Assembly: GCF_932526225.1 (NCBI RefSeq)
Contig: NC_064036.1
Location: forward strand, 19,242,953-19,306,952
Source: Nematostella vectensis
Lineage: Eukaryota > Cnidaria > Anthozoa > Actiniaria > Edwardsiidae
Length of the DNA stretch: 64,000 nt
Direction: 5' to 3'
The translations under genes were made by a program, and so were the position numbers. How positions within the stretch are numbered: the stretch's first letter is position 1; each line of letters begins with the position of its first letter. Of the stretch, positions 22,430-33,498 are shown in pieces. Below the pieces are notes generated by a model, which had not been told where the DNA came from, did not search any database, and worked only from the letters and a program-made list of their open reading frames with translations.

Positions 22430-25400
22430 ATTGCACAGCAGAACATGGCAGAAGGCTACTAGCTATCAAAACAACTAGACGCAGAACATGGCAGAAGGCT
22501 ACTAGCTATTAAAACAACTAGACGCAGAACATGGCAGAAGGGTACTAGCTATCAAAGCAACTAGACGCAGAACATGGCAGAAGGCTACTAGCTATTAAAA
22601 CAACTAGACGCAGAACATGGCAGAAGGCTACTAGCTATCAAAACAACTAGACGCAGAACATGGCAGAAGGCTACTAGCTATCAAAACAACTAGATGCAGA
22701 ACATGGCAGAAGGCTACTAGCTATCAAAACAACTAGACGCAGAACATGGCAGAAGGCTACTGGCTATCAAAACAACTAGACGCAGAACATGGCAGAAGGC
22801 TACTAGCTATCAAAACAACTAGACGCAGAACATAGCAGAAGGCTACTAGCTATCAAAACAACTAGACGCAGAACATGGCAGAAGGCTACTAGCTATCAAA
22901 ACAACTAGACGCAGAACATGGCAGAAGGCTACTAGCTATTAAAACAACTAGACGCAGAACATGGCAGAAGGGTACTAGCTATCAAAGCAACTAGACGCAG
23001 AACATGGCAGAAGGCTACTAGCTATTAAAACAACTAGACGCAGAACATGGCAGAAGGCTACTGGCTATGAAAACAACTAGACGCAGAACATGGCAGAAGG
23101 CTACTAGCTATCAAAACAACTAGACGCAGAACATGGCAGAAGGGTACTAGCTATCAAAGCAACTAGACGCAGAACATGGCAGAAGGCTACAAGCTATCAA
23201 AACAACTAGACGCAGAACATAGCAGAAGGCTACTAGCTATCAAAACAACTAGACGCAGAACATGGCAGAAGGCTACTGGCTATGAAAACAACTAGACGCA
23301 GAACATGGCAGAAGGCTACTAGCTATCAAAACAACTAGACGCAGAACATGGCAGAAGGCTACTAGCTATCAAAACAACTAGACGCAGAACATGGCAGAAG
23401 GCTACTGGCTATGAAAACAACTAGACGCAGAACATGGCAGAAGGCTACTAGCTATCAAAACAACTAGACGCAGAACATGGCAGAAGGCTACTAGCTATCA
23501 AAGCAACTAGACGCAGAACATGGCAGAAGGCTACTAGCTATTAAAACAACTAGACGCAGAACATGGCAGAAGGCTACTAGCTATCAAAGCAACTAGACGC
23601 AGAACATGGCAGAAGGCTACTAGCTATCAAAACAACTAGACGCAGAACATGGCAGAAGGCTACTAGCTATCAAAACAACTAGACGCAGAACATGGCAGAA
23701 GGCTACTAGCTATCAAAACAACTAGACGCAGAACATGGCAGAAGGCTACTGGCTATGAAAACAACTAGACGCAGAACATGGCAGAAGGCTACTGGCTATC
23801 AAAACAACTAGACGCAGAACATGGCAGAAGGGTACTAGCTATCAAAGCAACTAGACGCAGAACATGGCAGAAGGCTACTAGCTATTAAAACAACTAGACG
23901 CAGAACATGGCAGAAGGCTACTGGCTATGAAAACAACTAGACGCAGAACATGGCAGAAGGCTACTAGCTATCAAAACAACTAGACGCAGAACATGGCAGA
24001 AGGGTACTAGCTATCAAAGCAACTAGACGCAGAACATGGCAGAAGGCTACAAGCTATCAAAACAACTAGACGCAGAACATAGCAGAAGGCTACTAGCTAT
24101 CAAAACAACTAGACGCAGAACATGGCAGAAGGCTACTGGCTATGAAAACAACTAGACGCAGAACATGGCAGAAGGCTACTAGCTATCAAAACAACTAGAC
24201 GCAGAACATGGCAGAAGGCTACTAGCTATCAAAACAACTAGACGCAGAACATGGCAGAAGGCTACTGGCTATGAAAACAACTAGACGCAGAACATGGCAG
24301 AAGGCTACTAGCTATCAAAACAACTAGACGCAGAACATGGCAGAAGGCTACTAGCTATCAAAGCAACTAGACGCAGAACATGGCAGAAGGCTACTAGCTA
24401 TTAAAACAACTAGACGCAGAACATGGCAGAAGGCTACTAGCTATCAAAGCAACTAGACGCAGAACATGGCAGAAGGCTACTAGCTATCAAAACAACTAGA
24501 CGCAGAACATGGCAGAAGGCTACTAGCTATCAAAACAACTAGACGCAGAACATGGCAGAAGGCTACTAGCTATCAAAACAACTAGACGCAGAACATGGCA
24601 GAAGGCTACTGGCTATGAAAACAACTAGACGCAGAACATGGCAGAAGGCTACTGGCTATCAAAACAACTAGACGCAGAACATAGCAGAAGGCTACAAGCT
24701 ATCAAAACAACTAGACGCAGAACATGGCAGAAGGCTACTAGCTATCAAAACAACTAGACGCAGAACATGGCAGAAGGCTACTAGCTATCAAAACAACTAG
24801 ACGCAGAACATGGCAGAAGGCTACTGGCTATGAAAACAACTAGACGCAGAACATGGCAGAAGGCTACTAGCTATCAAAACAACTAGACGCAGAACATGGC
24901 AGAAGGCTACTAGCTATCAAAACAACTAGACGCAGAACATGGCAGAAGGCTACTGGCTATGAAAACAACTAGACGCAGAACATGGCAGAAGGCTACTAGC
25001 TATCAAAACAACTAGACGCAGAACATGGCAGAAGGCTACTAGCTATCAAAACAACTAGACGCAGAACATGGCAGAAGGCTACTGGCTATGAAAACAACTA
25101 GACGCAGAACATGGCAGAAGGCTACTAGCTATCAAAACAACTAGACGCAGAACATGGCAGAAGGCTACTAGCTATCAAAACAACTAGACGCAGAACATGG
25201 CAGAAGGCTACTGGCTATGAAAACAACTAGACGCAGAACATGGCAGAAGGCTACTAGCTATCAAAACAACTAGACGCAGAACATGGCAGAAGGCTACTAG
25301 CTATGAAAACAACTAGACGCAGAACATGGCAGAAGGCTACTAGCTATCAAAACAACTAGACGCAGAACATGGCAGAAGGCTACTAGCTATCAAAGCAACT

Positions 25401-26540
25401 AGACGCAGAACATGGCAGAAGGCTACTAGCTATCAAAACAACTAGACGCAGAACATGGCAGAAGGCTACTGGCTATGAAAACAACTAGACGCAGAACATG
25501 GCAGAAGGCTACTAGCTATCAAAACAACTAGACGCAGAACATGGCAGAAGGCTACTAGCTATCAAAACAACTAGACGCAGAACATGGCAGAAGGCTACTG
25601 GCTATCAAAACAACTATACGCAGAACATGGCAGAAGGCTACTAGCTATGAAAACAACTAGACGCAGAACATGGCAGAAGGCTACTAACTATCAAAGCAAC
25701 TAGACGCAGAACATGGCAGAAGGCTACTAGCTATCAAAGCAACTAGACGCAGAACATGGCAGAAGGCTACTAGCTATCAAAACAACTAGACGCAGAACAT
25801 GGCAGAAGGCTACTAGCTATGAAAACAACTAGACTCAGAACATGGCAGAAGGCTACTAGCTATCAAAACAACTAGACGCAGAACATGGCAGAAGGCTACT
25901 GGCTATGAAAACAACTAGACGCAGAACATGGCAGAAGGCTACTAGCTATTAAAACAACTAGACGCAGAACATGGCAGAAGGCTACTGGCTATGAAAACAA
26001 CTATACGCAGAACATGGCAGAAGGCTACTAGCTATTAAAACAACTAGACGCAGAACATGGCAGAAGGCTACTAGCTATCAAAACAACTAGACGCAGAACA
26101 TGGCAGAAGGCTACTAGCTATGAAAACAACTAGACTCAGAACATGGCAGAAGGCTACTAGCTATCAAAACAACTAGACGCAGAACATGGCAGAAGGCTAC
26201 TGGCTATGAAAACAACTAGACGCAGAACATGGCAGAAGGCTACTAGCTATTAAAACAACTAGACGCAGAACATGGCAGAAGGCTACTGGCTATGAAAACA
26301 ACTATACGCAGAACATGGCAGAAGGCTACTAGCTATTAAAACAACTAGACGCAGAACATGGCAGAAGGCTACTAGCTATCAAAACAACTAGACGCAGAAC
26401 ATGGCAGAAGGCTACTAGCTATCAAAACAACTAGACGCAGAACATGGCAGAAGGCTACTAGCTATCAAAACAACTAGACGCAGAACATGGCAGAAGGCTA
26501 CTAGCTATCAAACAACTAGACGCAGAACATGGCAGAAGGC
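22430..26540. repeat. 43-bp minisatellite, ~95 copies, with 860-bp higher-order repeat
   Basis: The core of each unit is ACTAGACGCAGAACATGGC followed by AGAAGGCTACTAGCTATCAAA. Variants (CTGGCTATG, GGGTACTAG, CATAGCAG, AAAGC) mark individual units. The order of variants from about 22971 repeats exactly 860 bp (20 units) later, from 23831, and the match runs to about 24680, showing a segmental duplication inside the array. The array starts just after the GPCR stop and ends before a poly(A) signal at 26752, so it may be transcribed as 3' UTR. Confidence 0.97.
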
Positions 26541-26751
26541 TAACAGTGGTCAAAACAACTAGACATCGCACAGCATAACAAAACAGAAGGCTACTGGCGA
26601 TCAAAACAATTATAGACTGAAATTTTCTGAAGCATCTAATGATTAAACGACTAAAGTTGGACTTCAAAGTGATTGGATAAAGAGGAAAAAACAGCTGATG
26701 AACTTGGCAACATAGGCATAGCACTTGTGTTGTGTATCATGTCTTGTTGAA

Positions 26752-26757
26752 AATAAA
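26752..26757 (+). promoter_or_regulatory. Candidate poly(A) signal beyond the 43-bp array
   Basis: AATAAA in AAAATAAAACG, preceded by TGTTGTGTATCATGTCTTGTTG. It is the first convincing AATAAA downstream of the GPCR stop that I saw, which would give a 3' UTR of about 4.4 kb. Confidence 0.35.
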
Positions 26758-26765
26758 ACGTATTA

Positions 26766-28919
26766 AACGCAAATGAAATATGGATCTTACTGAACAAGAT
26801 ATTTAAAACAATTAAAGTACCCGAGTAGAGGCAGCGTACGAAATTTTCAACAATATCGTATATTTTTTAGATTTCCCTCCAAGGTACCAATTCAATGCTA
26901 ATATGACATGCACGTATGTTGTAAGGTGACCCCAATTTCCAATCGATTCGGTAGATGCGGGTGTTCTAGCCCGTCGCACCCGCTCGGGACTTTCTCTTTT
27001 TTGTCTACGGAACATATGTCCATAATCCACTTACCGGCGTCCTCGACGCCATGCGACGCCATGCGACGCCATTCGACGAAGGCGAATTTATTTATTAAAT
27101 TTAAAGTTTTATTGCGTTTAAAAATTTTGAAACAGGGTTTTACCGTCTTCAAGCCCCAAAGCGCGCAGGTAATTATATTCTAAATATCTCGAAAAGTCGT
27201 GAAAATCACAATCTGAATAGGGTTTAAGCATTTGTTTTTGTTCCGTATCCGTTAACTACATTAGAAAAATTAGGTCTGAGTTCACACAAGGTTTATCCTA
27301 AGTAGGCTTTAGCCCTAGCCGTCGGTAGAATTAGGTTGCTGTCAATTATTATAATCACGTGTGTAGCTTGACATGCGCACTGGCAGTGTAACAAGTTAGT
27401 GTGTGACGTTGGCAGTCGTAGCAACATTGTAAACATTAGGTAAGTCACGGTAGACCAAGGGTAACAAACCGACACACCCATGGGGGGTGTTGGCTAAAGC
27501 CTTATCTAAACAGAGCTAAAAGCTTTCCATGACTGTCAGTGTCGGATTACCTAAGGGATACCGCCAAAGGAGCATATAAATATGGGTGCATACCGAAGCT
27601 CCGACAGAACTTGAATAGACACTTGTAGACATTCACATTAACACTTGAACAGTATATATCACATATGAGAATGAGAACGGACAGAGAAAGGTCTTCTAAA
27701 GACTTTGTAACAGCGAACTAGTAAAAACCGGGACCTAGCCAAGTGGGTCATAGTCGTTCTGTTACATGTGGTTAGAAAACCCAAAAATATAGCGGTTACA
27801 TCTGGTGATAGAACCGAAAGATTAGCTGTTACAACATATTCAAACGACGAAATATGCCATTTTAACGTTTCGGGAAAGAGGGCCCGTTGTATGCCCTTGT
27901 AAATAGTATATATATATATATGTTTTTTCCATTTTCTTCTCTCTGAACATACATATTCTGACATATTCTTACGATGTTTACAAGAATAGTAGTTATTTGC
28001 TCTTGCTACCAAGCAAAGATCCCAAAACCAGGATGAAATACCTGAAAAAAATATATTTCGCAACGTGAAAATAATTGCTATAATGAAATTCGTGAATGTT
28101 TTTGTTACTTTCAGTGCAAGTTTTAAACCCCGGGACATCGTTAAGTCTATTGGCGCATAATTGTATGCTGTGCTTACGGATGTTTGCAAGCGGACGAGAA
28201 AATATCTTTCTAAAGAATCGCCATCACCCTCCTGATGCTTGCTTTCTCTTAAACCAAATTTATCCCAAAACTGCTATTCTGGTTTGACTAGGCATTGATT
28301 CGTCTGGATAAAAATACTTATAACAAACACCTGTCTAACGGCTATAAATCCCCCCTAAGCGGTTCATTTCTCCATTTCCCAGCCCTCTGCGCGTCCTACG
28401 TAGGCTATTATCTGTATTATTCAAGATTCTAAATGATGCATGTGTATCACCTTGAGAAAATACAGGCTTATTTACAATCAAACTATTCCATTTCTCCTTT
28501 CTTGTCGTTTCTATTACCTTGTTTTCACCTCGGGGAGTCAGACTTAACTTGTTAAAGCCACCAGTTTATCCAAAATTTAATTGAACTTTTTAAATAAATG
28601 TGATCTAAAGCAATGCAGTGTCCTAATAGAGCGCCAAAAGAACTTAACACTGAGATATATGATACCATGGAATAACCAATACATCAATTTTGGGGGAATA
28701 TCTACTTGTTTGTGGCTGATGAATTAGTCTTAGTCACAACTGTTAATAAACGTTTCCAACAGTGTTCTTAAGGTGACGTGCCACATTCTCTACTTCGTGA
28801 AGAATAGCCTGACGTTTGCATCGATGCATGATATTTTGGAGGCGATAAATTATTGATAACATAAGAAAGGCTATTTTTCGTTAAAACAACTCCCCGAGAG
28901 TTGAGAAAGAACTGTCGCC
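26766..28919. other. Intergenic, includes dispersed repeat copy B
   Basis: No gene recognised. It includes a small CGACGCCATG repeat near 27045-27075, an (AT)n run near 27907 and the dispersed repeat at 28090-28330. The 176-aa minus-strand ORF over 27659-28189 overlaps that repeat and has no domain. The right end should hold the promoter of the gene starting at 28920. Confidence 0.5.
28090..28330. repeat. Dispersed repeat, copy B
   Basis: Partner of 1430-1830. It lacks the nested 68-bp element and its target duplication, and so shows the pre-insertion state. Confidence 0.5.
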
Positions 28920-31900
28920 ATGAGGACTGTTCATCGCTTCCTCGCTTCACTTGTCGGGGTCTTCTACTTGACCAGCCGTCTTGGAGGTAAATGTATCAAA
29001 ACTGAATTCTTTGAGAAATGAATGTATTTGATTTGTATATTTTTTTTCAAAGAGTTTCTTTTCTGATTTACAATTTAAGAGTTTTACCGGCTATTTTGGG
29101 GTAATTTGGGCTTGTTATAAAAAAATGCCATGGAATTGATCAAAACTGACTACATATATAGAAAGAATAGTTACTAAAGATCAGTTTGGAAAAGGGTGGT
29201 TGATGAGATTGACAGCTGAAGGTGTTAATTGAATTGAATAGCTTGTGTCCTTTTTTCACTATTATTTGCGTTTTTTACCTACGCTTTAGATAATATTAAG
29301 AATTTATTTTAGCAATATTCTATCACAATGATAAAACGAAGAATCAAGCGCGTGTGTTTTTTAAAACAGTGTTTTGGCGGAAAAATAGAGCAATTAAAAA
29401 AATTCAAAATATCAGAAAACATCATGCGTTTGTACTGTTTGTATTATGGAATTTTGGAAAACACTCGCGCTTGTTTTTTTTATCAGTTCTACTACACACA
29501 TGGCAACTTTTATCCCGAAGCCATTTTTCTTCTTGGAGCAAAATGTGTTTGACCTTTTCTATATAGAAAATAATAGTGTAAGTCTGACCAAAAATTATCA
29601 TCGCTCAACGAAACAAGGTTTCAAAACTCTTTACTTGTTTACCGCAATGCCCCTTGCAGTAACTGCAAATTTTGGCTCAAACACTTTATTTACCTTGTAA
29701 GATATACACCGAAGCATATAGTTCGAATTCCTATAATTAAATTATTAATTTGACCTTTTGAACACCAAATAATTTCAGTGCAATACCCTTCCCAGTATTT
29801 TTACGTTCTTCTTGTTCATTTTGAGTTATTGAATGTATAATTCGATCCACATTCGAGACTTTTTTCGCTTCAATACTAACTTGCATTTTGGTGTTGCACA
29901 AGCATGACCTTATCTAAGTGTTGACAGATGTGCAAAGCTATTAATGATTCACATCCACAAAAACACGCTAACTCTTTGATGTAAAGAAAAATAAATACCA
30001 TATATGAAATATAGATGGTTATCCAAAACCACTTGAGTAGGGTTTTTTTAATTGCACGCCACCTTTTTTTTGCCGGTGCAAGTACCTTAAAGAGAATTAG
30101 TATATTTTGCCGTTGCTCATGGCAACTGTTTACAAAAGCTGATTCTATGTCTATCTTGATTGGGAAGAAGTTTTCATGCTAATTTGAGTTTTTTGGGGGA
30201 TTTGAGTCTATATAGCTCCTCCCATTTCCACAGTTTTCGAATCTTGGGTTATTTTGGGAAATAACTAGATGGAAATAGTTCTCAATGGCTATTTTTTCTT
30301 AACGTTTTAGCAATCTTTAGCGTTCTAGAAGCTCGAAAATGTCATAGTTTTCCGTAAACGAATGATCGTTTGTTCCAAAATATTTAAAAGCCAGCTCCGT
30401 CGTCCCAGGGTTATAAGGAATTAATCTTGATCTGCGCTTTACCCTCAGTTGATAAAGAGCCCTTTTTTGCGTAAGAAGAAAACAAACACAGTTCAAAGAC
30501 TTGGACATCAACGCTTGTGTCATTGTATTTTATGCTAAGCGCTGTCGGCGTCTCTTTGTCGAATCCTCACTCACCTGTACCCTACATCTGAGCATGCGCT
30601 GAGGGGGCACCTGCTGGCCAACATAACCGTATCTCCGAGAGGCTCCTGTGGCTCATATTGCTTCGACACGCCCGAGTGCTTCTCGTACAACGTGGGGCCT
30701 GGGCCTGATGAGCTGGAGTTCACGTGCGAGTTGAGTGACAGCGACGCCGCCCAGCATCCAGACGACCTCGTGCCCAGACCGGGCTTTACGTACCAAGGAT
30801 ACGAGGTAAGTGGACGAATGACCAAACTCGTGGTGACTATTGCGAGCTTGATATCCCGGCTTTCGATCCCCACAGAACGCCTGTTTGACAAGTGCTCCGT
30901 GTTCGTCTCACCGAGCTTGTCGTATTGGTTATGAAGATCCTTTCAGATGCACATGTCAAAGGAACTATACAGGACTGAGCTGCGAGCTTCGTGAGTACAC
31001 AAACTTAATGTCCTTTCCTCTTTTTCAATTCTTTAATTTTTTAATGTATTTCTCGGTTTCACAGCAAAGAACGTAAAGGTCGATGTGTTATCTGCGGGGT
31101 TAGATGGCAAAGGGGGATTGAATTGTAATCTAAAGGTCGATGGAACTGAATACTGCCTGAAGGTAAAAGGAAATGCGAGTGGGTGATTTTGTGACACATC
31201 TTCAAACCGGATTTGTACTTGTTTTACACTTGTAAATGTATTACCAGTGAACGAATAACTACCAAAAACTACTTTAGCGGATCATGTTTCGTAAAAACGC
31301 ATTGTCGCCAATTTACTTCGGGTCGATCACGTGACAATCTCCAATGATTTTTAACGGAAAACGCGAACATATTTCAAAATTGTGAAAGCAGTGTGTCTAT
31401 TGGAACTTTCTTTGAGGATGTGATTGATAATTTAGAGCGGATTGCCTGTTAAATAGCGCGGATTTTAATAGGTTCTTTTGTCTCTTAACATTGAGGTTTC
31501 CGTCGGACCTCAGGGAAATATACCAATGACAATGCGGCTTTAACAACCTTATCTTTGACTATGGAGCTAAATGCGTTTTTATTTTTTCTTAGTCAAGAGG
31601 CCATAATCTCGCGGCATTTTCATTGAATGGAACTCTCATCGCAAAAGCCGTGTTCGATACCTACGGCGACACCACCGCCGGCTCCAGGATGAGTGCTTTC
31701 ATCGACTCCCTCCCATCCAATAGTCTTGTACTGGTAGCGGTGACAGACTCTGGGGAAAGACATATTTCAGATGCTAGTGAAGCACTGAAGAGCATTGGAG
31801 CAGTGGAACCTCTGACCCTTTCTTATAGGGCCTCCTGGTTCCTGATTGGCTACAAGGGGGAGCCACGCCCGTCCTGGGTCAAGCAAGGCTTTGCTCAACA

Positions 31901-31994
31901 ACACCAAGGTCCATCTAAAGGAACAGCGGTGTTCCCCAGGGAGGGCTGCCTCCCACATGGAAACCAAATAGAAAAATGGTGTAGCAGTCCTTGA
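28920..31994 (+). CDS. Secreted PAN-EGF-ILEI domain protein
   Basis: Five exons: 28920-28986, 30540-30805 (its start is the least certain), 30876-30990, 31065-31162 and 31593-31994. Phases agree throughout and the CDS is 948 nt, 315 aa. Exon 1 is a signal peptide (MRTVHRFLASLVGVFYLTS). Exon 2 is a PAN/apple-like module (HALRGHLLANITVS, SCGSYCFDTPEC, FTCELS). Exon 3 is one EGF module with six cysteines (CLTSAPC, CTCQRNYTGLSC). Exons 4-5 are an ILEI domain as in FAM3 cytokine-like proteins and POMGNT1: AGLDGKGGLNCNLKVDG, RGHNLAAFSLNG, FDTYGD, LVLVAVTDSGE, SYRASWFLIGYKG. ILEI folds bind carbohydrate or act as secreted signals in known members; here the role is unknown. Large intron 1 (28987-30539) shows nothing else. 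Confidence 0.85.
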
Positions 31995-33258
31995 GAAAAT
32001 GGGAATGACAATTCCCTAAATCCTTAACCGAACATTGTTCATTGCTTGCTAGCTTTTATTTGAATGTGTGTGTACTATTATCATAGAGTGATTGTTTCTT
32101 TTCAAATATTGCACGTTTTTCACTTAATGGGGCACTCGCACGATTGAAAAGTGATTTTAGTGTTATTTGGGAACTAGAAAGCAGTCATGCTGAATAACCA
32201 AAATATCCACCAACCAGGTTTATTAAAAGAGCTTTCACTTCTAATATAGGTACAATATCATGATTTAAACGTCTCACATCAAGAAAATGGGAATAGACCG
32301 ATAGTTATTTTAGGTTTTCGTATACACGCTGTACGTTAACTCAAACCTTGAATTGTAAAAAAAAAAAAAAAAATTCTTGATATATCACTTGGTATCACAA
32401 AGTGAACGGGGCAATTTGCCTTTTTTTGTTGCATTCTCAAGCGTGCTCATTTCCTTGTAGCTAGCGCTTTATAGACGGTTTCAATAAATGGTGTACGTCT
32501 CAAACCTTGAATTGTACTGAGTAACTCAGGCGCCCAGGATTGTCCGAGGGGGGGTGCGCAGTCATAGTATCATATGAAAAAATGCACAGTATTTGAAGAA
32601 TCCTTAATAAGAAATGGCCCATGTTTGGCCTCCAAGGGGGGAGGGGGGGGGGGCTGTGTACGCGCCAGATTAACATTCAGTAAGGCTAAATAAGATTGTA
32701 GTTGAAGCCTTTGTTATGGATGAACGCACTTTTAATAGAAGAAAAAATATAATTGGCCAAACTTTGTTCTTAACTTTTACACTTTGTTAAAGCCTTTTTT
32801 GCGAAGATACAGTGGAATCTTAATCAGTCTTAATCTTAAACTAGTGAAACCAGTAGGATTTGTGTGACAACATCTATCGCGTGACCGTCTTCCCACAGGA
32901 GCAATTGTGATATGATTCTAACCAAAAAGGCCATTTTCCATGGACAAAAAAAAACGCACAAGCTTTGAACCTACAATTATGTCGACAGTAGGTAGAAAGC
33001 TAACAATATCTATACATTACTGATTCTACCTATGCAGACAACTTGCCAACTGAATTGCCCTCATTATAATATCGTCATCGTTAAATTTCCTTTTATCATC
33101 ATCATCTTTTACCGTCATCATATTCACATGTTTTATCATCATTGTTATAAATCACTTTCATTACCACAACATCTTCATGAAAAGTTTCACCATGATTATA
33201 AACACCTTCACCTTTGAATATCTTCCACATAAGGCTTATTTCCAATAACAAAACGAGA
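31995..33258. other. 3' flank of ILEI gene and of M13 gene
   Basis: Convergent 3' ends meet here. A possible plus-strand poly(A) signal AATAAA lies at 32483-32488. Also present are a poly(A) tract at 32358-32373 and a G-run near 32635-32652. No further exon was seen on either strand. Confidence 0.5.
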
Positions 33259-33261
33259 CTT

Positions 33262-33498
33262 GCGCCCAGCATGGCTCTCTGAATGGCTAAGTCCTAGGAT
33301 TACACATCACCAGATAGCATGGCTCTCTGAATGGCTAAGTCCTAGGATTACACATCACCAGATAGCATGGCTCTCTGAATGGCTAATTCCTAGGATTACA
33401 CATCACCAGATAGCATGGCTCTCTAAATGGCTGAGTCATAGGATCACACATCAACAGATAGCATAGCTCTCTAAATGGCTATGTCATAGGATTGCACG
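33262..33498 (-). repeat. 48-bp tandem repeat that copies the M13 stop codon, ~5 units
   Basis: On the minus strand each unit contains GCTATCTGGTGATGTG. This is a near copy of the last coding bases of the M13 gene, GCTGTCTGGTGACGTG (Ala-Val-Trp-stop), followed by about 30 bp of 3' UTR (AATCCTATGACATAGCC-like). The array therefore starts at the CDS end and runs into the 3' UTR. Confidence 0.85.

Noticed and set aside
27659-28189. 176-residue minus-strand ORF
   Set aside because: Overlaps the dispersed repeat shared with 1430-1830, and the related ORF there has a different sequence. No domain or splice support.
33260-33466. 68-residue ORF of WLSEWLSPRITHHQIA repeats
   Set aside because: Translation of the wrong strand of the 48-bp repeat that derives from the M13 stop region.
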